DNA of 64,000 nt from assembly GCA_027704905.1 (NCBI GenBank), contig CM050999.1, forward strand, positions 12,192,965-12,256,964, read 5' to 3'. The position numbers and the translations under genes were made by a program. This document shows positions 29,901-43,365 of this stretch, in pieces. The notes beneath the pieces are model-generated. The model did no database searches and had not been told where the DNA came from. It worked only from the letters and a program-made list of their open reading frames with translations. The DNA is from Muraenolepis orangiensis (Eukaryota > Chordata > Actinopteri > Gadiformes > Muraenolepididae). Each line of letters starts with the position of its first letter. The first letter of the stretch is position 1.

Positions 29901-32900
29901 TTAACTGTGTTCTACGTGCAGTGTTCTCCAGTGTTCTACTGTCTTCTATAGTGTTTAACTGTGTTCTACGTGCAGTGTTCTCCATTGTTCTACTGTCTTC
30001 TATAGTGTTTAACTGTGTTCTACGTGCAGTGTTCTCCAGTGTTCTACTGTCTTCTATAGTGTTTAACTGTGTTCTACGTGCAGTGTTCTCCAGTGTTCTA
30101 CTGTCTTCTATAGTGTTTAACTGTGTTCTACGTGCAGTGTTCTCCAGTGTTCTACTGTCTTCTATAGTGTTTAACTGTGTTCTACGTGCAGTGTTCTCCA
30201 GTGTTCTACTGTCTTCTATAGTGTTTAACTGTGTTCTACGTGCAGTGTTCTCCAGTGTTCTACTGTCTTCTATAGTGTTTAACTGTGTTCTACGTGCAGT
30301 GTTCTCCATTGTTCTACTGTCTTCTATAGTGTTTAACTGTGTTCTACGTGCAGTGTTCTCCAGTGTTCTACTGTTCTACTGTCTTCTATAGTGTTTAACT
30401 GTGTTCTACGTGCAGTGTTCTCCATTGTTCTACTGTCTTCTATAGTGTTTAACTGTGTTCTACGTGCAGTGTTCTCCAGTGTTCTACTGTCTTCTATAGT
30501 GTTTAACTGTGTTCTACGTGCAGTGTTCTCCAGTGTTCTACTGTCTTCTATAGTGTTTAACTGTGTTCTACGTGCAGTGTTCTCCATTGTTCTACTGTCT
30601 TCTATAGTGTTTAACTGTGTTCTACGTGCAGTGTTCTCCAGTGTTCTACTGCTTCTACTGTCTTCTATAGTGTTTAACTGTGTTCTACGTGCAGTGTTCT
30701 CCATTGTTCTACTGTCTTCTATAGTGTTTAACTGTGTTCTACGTGCAGTGTTCTCCAGTGTTCTACTGTCTTCTATAGTGTTTAACTGTGTTCTACGTGC
30801 AGTGTTCTCCAGTGTTCTACTGTCTTCTATAGTGTTTAACTGTGTTCTACGTGCAGTGTTCTCCAGTGTTCTACTGTCTTCTATAGTGTTTAACTGTGTT
30901 CTACGTGCAGTGTTCTCCATTGTTCTACTGTCTTCTATAGTGTTTAACTGTGTTCTACGTGCAGTGTTCTCCAGTGTTCTACTGTCTTCTATAGTGTTTA
31001 ACTGTGTTCTACGTGCAGTGTTCTCCAGTGTTCTACTGTCTTCTATAGTGTTTAACTGTGTTCTACGTGCAGTGTTCTCCATTGTTCTACTGTCTTCTAT
31101 AGTGTTTAACTGTGTTCTACGTGCAGTGTTCTCCAGTGTTCTACTGCTTCTACTGTCTTCTATAGTGTTTAACTGTGTTCTACGTGCAGTGTTCTCCAGT
31201 GTTCTACTGTTCTACTGTCTTCTATAGTGTTTAACTGTGTTCTACGTGCAGTGTTCTCCATTGTTCTACTGTCTTCTATAGTGTTTAACTGTGTTCTACG
31301 TGCAGTGTTCTCCAGTGTTCTACTGTCTTCTATAGTGTTTAACTGTGTTCTACGTGCAGTGTTCTCCAGTGTTCTACTGTCTTCTATAGTGTTTAACTGT
31401 GTTCTACGTGCAGTGTTCTCCAGTGTTCTACTGTCTTCTATAGTGTTTAACTGTGTTCTACGTGCAGTGTTCTCCATTGTTCTACTGTCTTCTATAGTGT
31501 TTAACTGTGTTCTACGTGCAGTGTTCTCCAGTGTTCTACTGTCTCTACTGTCTTCTATAGTGTTTAACTGTGTTCTACGTGCAGTGTTCTCCATTGTTCT
31601 ACTGTCTTCTATAGTGTTTAACTGTGTTCTACGTGCAGTGTTCTCCAGTGTTCTACTGTCTTCTATAGTGTTTAACTGTGTTCTACGTGCAGTGTTCTCC
31701 AGTGTTCTACTGTCTTCTATAGTGTTTAACTGTGTTCTACGTGCAGTGTTCTCCAGTGTTCTACTGTCTTCTATAGTGTTTAACTGTGTTCTACGTGCAG
31801 TGTTCTCCAGTGTTCTACTGCTTCTACTGTCTTCTATAGTGTTTAACTGTGTTCTACGTGCAGTGTTCTCCATTGTTCTACTGTCTTCTATAGTGTTTAA
31901 CTGTGTTCTACGTGCAGTGTTCTCCAGTGTTCTACTGTCTTCTATAGTGTTTAACTGTGTTCTACGTGCAGTGTTCTCCAGTGTTCTACTGTCTTCTATA
32001 GTGTTTAACTGTGTTCTACGTGCAGTGTTCTCCAGTGTTCTACTGTCTTCTATAGTGTTTAACTGTGTTCTACGTGCAGTGTTCTCCAGTGTTCTACTGT
32101 CTTCTATAGTGTTTAACTGTGTTCTACGTGCAGTGTTCTCCATTGTTCTACTGTCTTCTATAGTGTTTAACTGTGTTCTACGTGCAGTGTTCTCCAGTGT
32201 TCTACTGTCTTCTATAGTGTTTAACTGTGTTCTACGTGCAGTGTTCTCCAGTGTTCTACTGTCTTCTATAGTGTTTAACTGTGTTCTACGTGCAGTGTTC
32301 TCCATTGTTCTACTGTCTTCTATAGTGTTTAACTGTGTTCTACGTGCAGTGTTCTCCAGTGTTCTACTGCCTTCTACTGTCTTCTATAGTGTTTAACTGT
32401 GTTCTACGTGCAGTGTTCTCCAGTGTTCTACTGTCTTCTACTGTCTTCTATAGTGTTTAACTGTGTTCTACGTGCAGTGTTCTCCATTGTTCTACTGTCT
32501 TCTATAGTGTTTAACTGTGTTCTACGTGCAGTGTTCTCCAGTGTTCTACTGTCTTCTATAGTGTTTAACTGTGTTCTACGTGCAGTGTTCTCCAGTGTTC
32601 TACTGTCTTCTATAGTGTTTAACTGTGTTCTACGTGCAGTGTTCTCCAGTTGTTCTACTGTCTTCTATAGTGTTTAACTGTGTTCTACGTGCAGTGTTCT
32701 CCAGTGTTCTACTGCTTCTACTGTCTTCTATAGTGTTTAACTGTGTTCTACGTGCAGTGTTCTCCAGTGTTCTACTGTCTTCTATAGTGTTTAACTGTGT
32801 TCTACGTGCAGTGTTCTCCATTGTTCTACTGTCTTCTATAGTGTTTAACTGTGTTCTACGTGCAGTGTTCTCCAGTGTTCTACTGTCTTCTATAGTGTTT

Positions 32901-35900
32901 AACTGTGTTCTACGTGCAGTGTTCTCCAGTGTTCTACTGTCTTCTATAGTGTTTAACTGTGTTCTACGTGCAGTGTTCTCCAGTGTTCTACTGTCTTCTA
33001 TAGTGTTTAACTGTGTTCTACGTGCAGTGTTCTCCATTGTTCTACTGTCTTCTATAGTGTTTAACTGTGTTCTACGTGCAGTGTTCTCCAGTGTTCTACT
33101 GTCTTCTACTGTCTTCTATAGTGTTTAACTGTGTTCTACGTGCAGTGTTCTCCATTGTTCTACTGTCTTCTATAGTGTTTAACTGTGTTCTACGTGCAGT
33201 GTTCTCCAGTGTTCTACTGTCTTCTATAGTGTTTAACTGTGTTCTACGTGCAGTGTTCTCCAGTGTTCTACTGTCTTCTATAGTGTTTAACTGTGTTCTA
33301 CGTGCAGTGTTCTCCATTGTTCTACTGTCTTCTATAGTGTTTAACTGTGTTCTACGTGCAGTGTTCTCCAGTGTTCTACTGCTTCTACGTCTTCTATAGT
33401 GTTTAACTGTGTTCTACGTGCAGTGTTCTCCAGTGTTCTACTGTTCTACTGTCTTCTATAGTGTTTAACTGTGTTCTACGTGCAGTGTTCTCCAGTGTTC
33501 TACTGTCTTCTATAGTGTTTAACTGTGTTCTACGTGCAGTGTTCTCCAGTGTTCTACTGTCTTCTATAGTGTTTAACTGTGTTCTACGTGCAGTGTTCTC
33601 CAGTGTTCTACTGTCTTCTATAGTGTTTAACTGTGTTCTACGTGCAGTGTTCTCCATTGTTCTACTGTCTTCTATAGTGTTTAACTGTGTTCTACGTGCA
33701 GTGTTCTCCAGTGTTCTACTGTCTTCTATAGTGTTTAACTGTGTTCTACGTGCAGTGTTCTCCAGGTTCGTTCTACTGTCTTCTATAGTGTTTAACTGTG
33801 TTCTACGTGCAGTGTTCTCCATTGTTCTACTGTCTTCTATAGTGTTTAACTGTGTTCTACGTGCAGTGTTCTCCAGTGTTCTACTGTCTTCTATAGTGTT
33901 TAACTGTGTTCTACGTGCAGTGTTCTCCAGTGTTCTACTGTCTTCTATAGTGTTTAACTGTGTTCTACGTGCAGTGTTCTCCATTGTTCTACTGTCTTCT
34001 ATAGTGTTTAACTGTGTTCTACGTGCAGTGTTCTCCAGTGTTCTACTGTCTTCTATAGTGTTTAACTGTGTTCTACGTGCAGTGTTCTCCAGTGTTCTAC
34101 TGTCTTCTATAGTGTTTAACTGTGTTCTACGTGCAGTGTTCTCCAGTGTTCTACTGTCTTCTATAGTGTTTAACTGTGTTCTACGTGCAGTGTTCTCCAG
34201 TGTTCTACTGTCTTCTATAGTGTTTAACTGTGTTCTACGTGCAGTGTTCTCCAGTGTTCTACTGTCTTCTATAGTGTTTAACTGTGTTCTACGTGCAGTG
34301 TTCTCCAGTGTTCTACTGTCTTCTATAGTGTTTAACTGTGTTCTACGTGCAGTGTTCTCCATTGTTCTACTGTCTTCTATAGTGTTTAACTGTGTTCTAC
34401 GTGCAGTGTTCTCCAGTGTTCTACTGTCTTCTATAGTGTTTAACTGTGTTCTACGTGCAGTGTTCTCCAGTGTTCTACTGTCTTCTATAGTGTTTAACTG
34501 TGTTCTACGTGCAGTGTTCTCCAGTGTTCTACTGTCTTCTATAGTGTTTAACTGTGTTCTACGTGCAGTGTTCTCCAGTGTTCTACTGTCTTCTATAGTG
34601 TTTAACTGTGTTCTACGTGCAGTGTTCTCCAGTGTTCTACTGTCTTCTATAGTGTTTAACTGTGTTCTACGTGCAGTGTTCTCCATTGTTCTACTGTCTT
34701 CTATAGTGTTTAACTGTGTTCTACGTGCAGTGTTCTCCAGTGTTCTACTGTCTTCTATAGTGTTTAACTGTGTTCTACGTGCAGTGTTCTCCATTGTTCT
34801 ACTGTCTTCTATAGTGTTTAACTGTGTTCTACGTGCAGTGTTCTCCAGTGTTCTACTGTCTTCTATAGTGTTTAACTGTGTTCTACGTGCAGTGTTCTCC
34901 AGTGTTCTACTGTCTTCTATAGTGTTTAACTGTGTTCTACGTGCAGTGTTCTCCATTGTTCTACTGTCTTCTATAGTGTTTAACTGTGTTCTACGTGCAG
35001 TGTTCTCCATTGTTCTACTGTCTTCTATAGTGTTTAACTGTGTTCTACGTGCAGTGTTCTCCAGTGTTCTACTGTTCTACTGTCTTCTATAGTGTTTAAC
35101 TGTGTTCTACGTGCAGTGTTCTCCAGTGTTCTACTGTCTTCTATAGTGTTTAACTGTGTTCTACGTGCAGTGTTCTCCAGTGTTCTACTGTCTTCTATAG
35201 TGTTTAACTGTGTTCTACGTGCAGTGTTCTCCAGTGTTCTACTGTCTTCTATAGTGTTTAACTGTGTTCTACGTGCAGTGTTCTCCAGTGTTCTACTGTC
35301 TTCTATAGTGTTTAACTGTGTTCTACGTGCAGTGTTCTCCATTGTTCTACTGTCTTCTATAGTGTTTAACTGTGTTCTACGTGCAGTGTTCTCCAGTGTT
35401 CTACTGTCTTCTATAGTGTTTAACTGTGTTCTACGTGCAGTGTTCTCCAGTGTTCTACTGTCTTCTATAGTGTTTAACTGTGTTCTACGTGCAGTGTTCT
35501 CCAGTGTTCTACTGTCTTCTATAGTGTTTAACTGTGTTCTACGTGCAGTGTTCTCCAGTGTTCTACTGTCTTCTATAGTGTTTAACTGTGTTCTACGTGC
35601 AGTGTTCTCCAGTGTTCTACTGTCTTCTATAGTGTTTAACTGTGTTCTACGTGCAGTGTTCTCCAGTGTCGTTCTACTGTCTTCTATAGTGTTTAACTGT
35701 GTTCTACGTGCAGTGTTCTCCATTGTTCTACTGTCTTCTATAGTGTTTAACTGTGTTCTACGTGCAGTGTTCTCCAGTGTTCTACTGTCTTCTATAGTGT
35801 TTAACTGTGTTCTACGTGCAGTGTTCTCCAGTGTTCTACTGTCTTCTATAGTGTTTAACTGTGTTCTACGTGCAGTGTTCTCCATTGTTCTACTGTCTTC

Positions 35901-38900
35901 TATAGTGTTTAACTGTGTTCTACGTGCAGTGTTCTCCAGTGTTCTACTGTCTTCTATAGTGTTTAACTGTGTTCTACGTGCAGTGTTCTCCAGTGTTCGT
36001 TCTACTGTCTTCTATAGTGTTTAACTGTGTTCTACGTGCAGTGTTCTCCAGTGTTCTACTGTCTTCTATAGTGTTTAACTGTGTTCTACGTGCAGTGTTC
36101 TCCAGTGTTCTACTGTCTTCTATAGTGTTTAACTGTGTTCTACGTGCAGTGTTCTCCATTGTTCTACTGTCTTCTATAGTGTTTAACTGTGTTCTACGTG
36201 CAGTGTTCTCCAGTGTTCTACTGTCTTCTATAGTGTTTAACTGTGTTCTACGTGCAGTGTTCTCCAGTGTTCTACTGTCTTCTATAGTGTTTAACTGTGT
36301 TCTACGTGCAGTGTTCTCCAGTGTTCTACTGTCTTCTATAGTGTTTAACTGTGTTCTACGTGCAGTGTTCTCCAGTGTTCTACTGTCTTCTATAGTGTTT
36401 AACTGTGTTCTACGTGCAGTGTTCTCCAGTGTTCTGTTCTACTGTCTTCTATAGTGTTTAACTGTGTTCTACGTGCAGTGTTCTCCAGTGTTCTACTGTC
36501 TTCTATAGTGTTTAACTGTGTTCTACGTGCAGTGTTCTCCAGTGTTCTACTGTCTTCTATAGTGTTTAACTGTGTTCTACGTGCAGTGTTCTCCAGTGTT
36601 CTACTGTCTTCTATAGTGTTTAACTGTGTTCTACGTGCAGTGTTCTCCAGTGTTCTACTGTCTTCTATAGTGTTTAACTGTGTTCTACGTGCAGTGTTCT
36701 CCAGTGTTCTACTGTCTTCTATAGTGTTTAACTGTGTTCTACGTGCAGTGTTCTCCATTGTTCTACTGTCTTCTATAGTGTTTAACTGTGTTCTACGTGC
36801 AGTGTTCTCCAGTGTTCTACTGTCTTCTATAGTGTTTAACTGTGTTCTACGTGCAGTGTTCTCCAGTGTTCTACTGTCTTCTATAGTGTTTAACTGTGTT
36901 CTACGTGCAGTGTTCTCCATTGTTCTACTGTCTTCTATAGTGTTTAACTGTGTTCTACGTGCAGTGTTCTCCAGTGTTCTACTGTCTTCTATAGTGTTTA
37001 ACTGTGTTCTACGTGCAGTGTTCTCCAGTGTTCTACTGTTCTACTGTCTTCTATAGTGTTTAACTGTGTTCTACGTGCAGTGTTCTCCATTGTTCTACTG
37101 TCTTCTATAGTGTTTAACTGTGTTCTACGTGCAGTGTTCTCCAGTGTTCTACTGTCTTCTATAGTGTTTAACTGTGTTCTACGTGCAGTGTTCTCCAGTG
37201 TTCTACTGTCTTCTATAGTGTTTAACTGTGTTCTACGTGCAGTGTTCTCCAGTGTTCTACTGTCTTCTATAGTGTTTAACTGTGTTCTACGTGCAGTGTT
37301 CTCCATTGTTCTACTGTCTTCTATAGTGTTTAACTGTGTTCTACGTGCAGTGTTCTCCAGTGTTCTACTGTCTTCTACGTCTCTATAGTGTTTAACTGTG
37401 TTCTACGTGCAGTGTTCTCCATTGTTCTACTGTCTTCTATAGTGTTTAACTGTGTTCTACGTGCAGTGTTCTCCAGTGTTCTACTGTCTTCTATAGTGTT
37501 TAACTGTGTTCTACGTGCAGTGTTCTCCAGTGTTCTACTGTCTTCTATAGTGTTTAACTGTGTTCTACGTGCAGTGTTCTCCATTGTTCTACTGTCTTCT
37601 ATAGTGTTTAACTGTGTTCTACGTGCAGTGTTCTCCATTGTTCTACTGTCTTCTATAGTGTTTAACTGTGTTCTACGTGCAGTGTTCTCCAGTGTTCTAC
37701 TGTCTTCTACTGTCTTCTATAGTGTTTAACTGTGTTCTACGTGCAGTGTTCTCCATTGTTCTACTGTCTTCTATAGTGTTTAACTGTGTTCTACGTGCAG
37801 TGTTCTCCAGTGTTCTACTGTCTTCTATAGTGTTTAACTGTGTTCTACGTGCAGTGTTCTCCAGTGTTCTACTGTCTTCTATAGTGTTTAACTGTGTTCT
37901 ACGTGCAGTGTTCTCCATTGTTCTACTGTCTTCTATAGTGTTTAACTGTGTTCTACGTGCAGTGTTCTCCAGTGTTCTACTGCTTCTACTGTCTTCTATA
38001 GTGTTTAACTGTGTTCTACGTGCAGTGTTCTCCATTGTTCTACTGTCTTCTATAGTGTTTAACTGTGTTCTACGTGCAGTGTTCTCCAGTGTTCTACTGT
38101 CTTCTATAGTGTTTAACTGTGTTCTACGTGCAGTGTTCTCCAGTGTTCTACTGTCTTCTATAGTGTTTAACTGTGTTCTACGTGCAGTGTTCTCCAGTGT
38201 TCTACTGTCTTCTATAGTGTTTAACTGTGTTCTACGTGCAGTGTTCTCCATTGTTCTACTGTCTTCTATAGTGTTTAACTGTGTTCTACGTGCAGTGTTC
38301 TCCATTGTTCTACTGTCTTCTATAGTGTTTAACTGTGTTCTACGTGCAGTGTTCTCCAGTGTTCTACTGTCTTCTATAGTGTTTAACTGTGTTCTACGTG
38401 CAGTGTTCTCCAGTGTTCTACTGTCTTCTATAGTGTTTAACTGTGTTCTACGTGCAGTGTTCTCCATTGTTCTACTGTCTTCTATAGTGTTTAACTGTGT
38501 TCTACGTGCAGTGTTCTCCAGTGTTCTACTGCTTCTACTGTCTTCTATAGTGTTTAACTGTGTTCTACGTGCAGTGTTCTCCAGTGTTCTACTGTCTTCT
38601 ACTGTCTTCTATAGTGTTTAACTGTGTTCTACGTGCAGTGTTCTCCATTGTTCTACTGTCTTCTATAGTGTTTAACTGTGTTCTACGTGCAGTGTTCTCC
38701 AGTGTTCTACTGTCTTCTATAGTGTTTAACTGTGTTCTACGTGCAGTGTTCTCCAGTGTTCTACTGTCTTCTATAGTGTTTAACTGTGTTCTACGTGCAG
38801 TGTTCTCCATTGTTCTACTGTCTTCTATAGTGTTTAACTGTGTTCTACGTGCAGTGTTCTCCAGTGTTCTACTGCTCTACTGTCTTCTATAGTGTTTAAC

Positions 38901-41900
38901 TGTGTTCTACGTGCAGTGTTCTCCAGTGTTCTACTGTCTTCTACTGTCTTCTATAGTGTTTAACTGTGTTCTACGTGCAGTGTTCTCCATTGTTCTACTG
39001 TCTTCTATAGTGTTTAACTGTGTTCTACGTGCAGTGTTCTCCAGTGTTCTACTGTCTTCTATAGTGTTTAACTGTGTTCTACGTGCAGTGTTCTCCAGTG
39101 TTCTACTGTCTTCTATAGTGTTTAACTGTGTTCTACGTGCAGTGTTCTCCATTGTTCTACTGTCTTCTATAGTGTTTAACTGTGTTCTACGTGCAGTGTT
39201 CTCCAGTGTTCTACTGCCTTCTACTGTCTTCTATAGTGTTTAACTGTGTTCTACGTGCAGTGTTCTCCAGTGTTCTACTGCTTCTACTGTCTTCTATAGT
39301 GTTTAACTGTGTTCTACGTGCAGTGTTCTCCATTGTTCTACTGTCTTCTATAGTGTTTAACTGTGTTCTACGTGCAGTGTTCTCCAGTGTTCTACTGTCT
39401 TCTATAGTGTTTAACTGTGTTCTACGTGCAGTGTTCTCCAGTGTTCTACTGTCTTCTATAGTGTTTAACTGTGTTCTACGTGCAGTGTTCTCCATTGTTC
39501 TACTGTCTTCTATAGTGTTTAACTGTGTTCTACGTGCAGTGTTCTCCAGTGTTCTACTGTCTTCTATAGTGTTTAACTGTGTTCTACGTGCAGTGTTCTC
39601 CAGTGTTCTACTGTCTTCTACTGTCTTCTATAGTGTTTAACTGTGTTCTACGTGCAGTGTTCTCCATTGTTCTACTGTCTTCTATAGTGTTTAACTGTGT
39701 TCTACGTGCAGTGTTCTCCAGTGTTCTACTGTCTTCTATAGTGTTTAACTGTGTTCTACGTGCAGTGTTCTCCAGTGTTCTACTGTCTTCTATAGTGTTT
39801 AACTGTGTTCTACGTGCAGTGTTCTCCAGTGTTCTACTGTCTTCTATAGTGTTTAACTGTGTTCTACGTGCAGTGTTCTCCAGTGTTCTACTGTCTTCTA
39901 TAGTGTTTAACTGTGTTCTACGTGCAGTGTTCTCCAGTGTTCTACTGTCTTCTACTGTCTTCTATAGTGTTTAACTGTGTTCTACGTGCAGTGTTCTCCA
40001 TTGTTCTACTGTCTTCTATAGTGTTTAACTGTGTTCTACGTGCAGTGTTCTCCAGTGTTCTACTGTCTTCTATAGTGTTTAACTGTGTTCTACGTGCAGT
40101 GTTCTCCAGTGTTCTACTGTCTTCTATAGTGTTTAACTGTGTTCTACGTGCAGTGTTCTCCAGTGTTCTACTGTCTTCTATAGTGTTTAACTGTGTTCTA
40201 CGTGCAGTGTTCTCCAGTGTTCTACTGCTTCTACTGTCTTCTATAGTGTTTAACTGTGTTCTACGTGCAGTGTTCTCCATTGTTCTACTGTCTTCTATAG
40301 TGTTTAACTGTGTTCTACGTGCAGTGTTCTCCAGTGTTCTACTGTCTTCTATAGTGTTTAACTGTGTTCTACGTGCAGTGTTCTCCAGTGTTCTACTGTC
40401 TTCTATAGTGTTTAACTGTGTTCTACGTGCAGTGTTCTCCAGTGTTCTACTGTCTTCTATAGTGTTTAACTGTGTTCTACGTGCAGTGTTCTCCATTGTT
40501 CTACTGTCTTCTATAGTGTTTAACTGTGTTCTACGTGCAGTGTTCTCCATTGTTCTACTGTCTTCTATAGTGTTTAACTGTGTTCTACGTGCAGTGTTCT
40601 CCAGTGTTCTACTGTCTTCTATAGTGTTTAACTGTGTTCTACGTGCAGTGTTCTCCAGTGTTCTATGTTCTACTGTCTTCTATAGTGTTTAACTGTGTTC
40701 TACGTGCAGTGTTCTCCATTGTTCTACTGTCTTCTATAGTGTTTAACTGTGTTCTACGTGCAGTGTTCTCCAGTGTCTACTGCTTCTACTGTCTTCTATA
40801 GTGTTTAACTGTGTTCTACGTGCAGTGTTCTCCAGTGTTCTACTGTTCTACTGTCTTCTATAGTGTTTAACTGTGTTCTACGTGCAGTGTTCTCCATTGT
40901 TCTACTGTCTTCTATAGTGTTTAACTGTGTTCTACGTGCAGTGTTCTCCAGTGTTCTACTGTCTTCTATAGTGTTTAACTGTGTTCTACGTGCAGTGTTC
41001 TCCAGTGTTCTACTGTCTTCTATAGTGTTTAACTGTGTTCTACGTGCAGTGTTCTCCATTGTTCTACTGTCTTCTATAGTGTTTAACTGTGTTCTACGTG
41101 CAGTGTTCTCCAGTGTTCTACTGCTTCTACTGTCTTCTATAGTGTTTAACTGTGTTCTACGTGCAGTGTTCTCCAGTGTTCTACTGTTCTACTGTCTTCT
41201 ATAGTGTTTAACTGTGTTCTACGTGCAGTGTTCTCCATTGTTCTACTGTCTTCTATAGTGTTTAACTGTGTTCTACGTGCAGTGTTCTCCAGTGTTCTAC
41301 TGTCTTCTATAGTGTTTAACTGTGTTCTACGTGCAGTGTTCTCCAGTGTTCTACTGTCTTCTATAGTGTTTAACTGTGTTCTACGTGCAGTGTTCTCCAG
41401 TGTTCTACTGTCTTCTATAGTGTTTAACTGTGTTCTACGTGCAGTGTTCTCCATTGTTCTACTGTCTTCTATAGTGTTTAACTGTGTTCTACGTGCAGTG
41501 TTCTCCAGTGTTCTACTGTCTTCTACTGTCTTCTATAGTGTTTAACTGTGTTCTACGTGCAGTGTTCTCCATTGTTCTACTGTCTTCTATAGTGTTTAAC
41601 TGTGTTCTACGTGCAGTGTTCTCCAGTGTTCTACTGTCTTCTATAGTGTTTAACTGTGTTCTACGTGCAGTGTTCTCCAGTGTTCTACTGTCTTCTATAG
41701 TGTTTAACTGTGTTCTACGTGCAGTGTTCTCCATTGTTCTACTGTCTTCTATAGTGTTTAACTGTGTTCTACGTGCAGTGTTCTCCAGTGTTCTACTGCT
41801 TCTACTGTCTTCTATAGTGTTTAACTGTGTTCTACGTGCAGTGTTCTCCAGTGTTCTCTGTTCTACTGTCTTCTATAGTGTTTAACTGTGTTCTACGTGC

Positions 41901-42510
41901 AGTGTTCTCCAGTGTTCTACTGTCTTCTATAGTGTTTAACTGTGTTCTACGTGCAGTGTTCTCCAGTGTTCTACTGTCTTCTATAGTGTTTAACTGTGTT
42001 CTACGTGCAGTGTTCTCCAGTGTTCTACTGTCTTCTATAGTGTTTAACTGTGTTCTACGTGCAGTGTTCTCCATTGTTCTACTGTCTTCTATAGTGTTTA
42101 ACTGTGTTCTACGTGCAGTGTTCTCCAGTGTTCTACTGTCTTCTATAGTGTTTAACTGTGTTCTACGTGCAGTGTTCTCCAGTGTTCTACTGTCTTCTAT
42201 AGTGTTTAACTGTGTTCTACGTGCAGTGTTCTCCATTGTTCTACTGTCTTCTATAGTGTTTAACTGTGTTCTACGTGCAGTGTTCTCCAGTGTTCTACTG
42301 TCTTCTATAGTGTTTAACTGTGTTCTACGTGCAGTGTTCTCCAGTGTTCTACTGTCTTCTATAGTGTTTAACTGTGTTCTACGTGCAGTGTTCTCCAGTG
42401 TTCTACTGTCTTCTATAGTGTTTAACTGTGTTCTACGTGCAGTGTTCTCCAGTGTTCTACTGTTCTACTGTCTTCTATAGTGTTTAACTGTGTTCTACGT
42501 GCAGTGTTCT
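14976..42510. repeat. 27.5-kb tandem array, 54-bp unit, about 510 copies
   Basis: The unit begins TGTTCTACTGTCTTCTATAG and continues TGTTTAACTGTGTTCTACGT and GCAGTGTTCTCCAG. Most copies look identical. One common substitution splits them into CCAGTGTTC and CCATTGTTC types. A minority have a length change at one place: an extra 7-10 bases in the TTCTACTG segment, CCAGTTGTTC (+1), or CCATGTTC (-1). Because 54 is divisible by three, long open frames appear on both strands (up to 543 codons at 33461-35092), but indels shift them and nothing suggests coding. A 10-N gap lies at 15035-15044. Confidence 0.98.
15035..15044. other. Assembly gap (10 N)
   Basis: Ten N bases interrupt the second to third unit of the array. 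The true number of copies here is unknown. Confidence 0.99.
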
Positions 42511-43037
42511 ACAGTGGTACAGATTGTTCTTCAGTGTTCTTCGGTGTCTGACAGTGTTTTGCAGTATTCTACTGTGTTCTAAAGTGCTTTGCAGTGTTAT
42601 ACAGGCAGTGTTCTACAGGGAGTGTTCTATAGTGTTCTATTTGCAGTGTTCTATAGTGTTCTATTGGGAGTGTTCTACAGGTAGTGTTCTACAGTGTTCT
42701 ATTGCCAGCGTTCTACAGGTTCAGTGTTCTATCTTATGCAGTGTTCTACAATCTTCCATTGGCAGTGTTCTACTCTACAGTGTTATTGTGTTGCACTGTG
42801 TTCTACAGGTAGTGTTCTACAGTGTTCTACAGGTAGTGTTTTACAGTGTTCTACTGTGTTCTCCAGGCAGTGTTTCACAGCATTCTACATGAAGTGGTCT
42901 AGTGTTCTCCAGGCAGTGTACTACGGCGTTCTACCCGCAGTGGTCTACAGTGTTCTACATAGTGTTCTACATAGTGTTCCACAGTGTTCTTCTTTGGTTC
43001 TACAGGCAGTGCTCTACTGTTTTCTAAAGGTGGGCAG
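42511..43037. repeat. Diverged flank of the 54-bp array
   Basis: The 54-bp periodicity ends, but the sequence still consists of short variants such as GCAGTGTTCTACAGTGTTCT, GGTAGTGTTCTACAG and AGTGTTCTACAT spaced roughly 12-25 bp apart. It looks like an older, degenerate version of the same material. The left end of the array has no such flank. Confidence 0.85.
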
Positions 43038-43365
43038 TGCTGTGTGCAGGCGAGACTTGAGTTGAGTCATTCAATGAAATCAGATTGTCGATGTGCGAAT
43101 AAGTAAGGAATGTAATCATGTGGGCGTGAAGTATACAGGGACTTCCTGTTTACTCTGGTTGTTCACAACACCTCCAGCAGACCCTGATTACTGTGGTCTG
43201 ACTGTGATCCGTTCTAATACACTTTGGTATTCTTTAAATGTTTAAAACGTTTTTGTACCTTTGATTGATTCCCTGGGGGGGAAGGGAGGACAATAAACTT
43301 CCATTTCAGACAAGAAGTATTTTTTCACATTTATATTTATTTAAGTTGATACTTGATGCATGTCC
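43038..43365. other. No gene recognised
   Basis: Unique-looking sequence between the array flank and the next minisatellite, with no open frame or motif I can name. Confidence 0.4.

Noticed and set aside
33461..35092. 543-codon open frame in the 54-bp array (and a 535-codon frame on the other strand)
   Set aside because: The unit length is a multiple of three and lacks stops in some frames, so long open frames on both strands are automatic. Length-variant units shift the frame at irregular places, and the two strands are open equally. No start context, splice or non-repeat sequence supports a protein.
14976..42510. CRISPR-like direct repeats
   Set aside because: Units are contiguous with no unique spacers, in a vertebrate genome.
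42524..43065. Overlapping 122- and 123-codon frames in the array flank
   Set aside because: Low-complexity translation of a degenerate short repeat; no conserved sequence.
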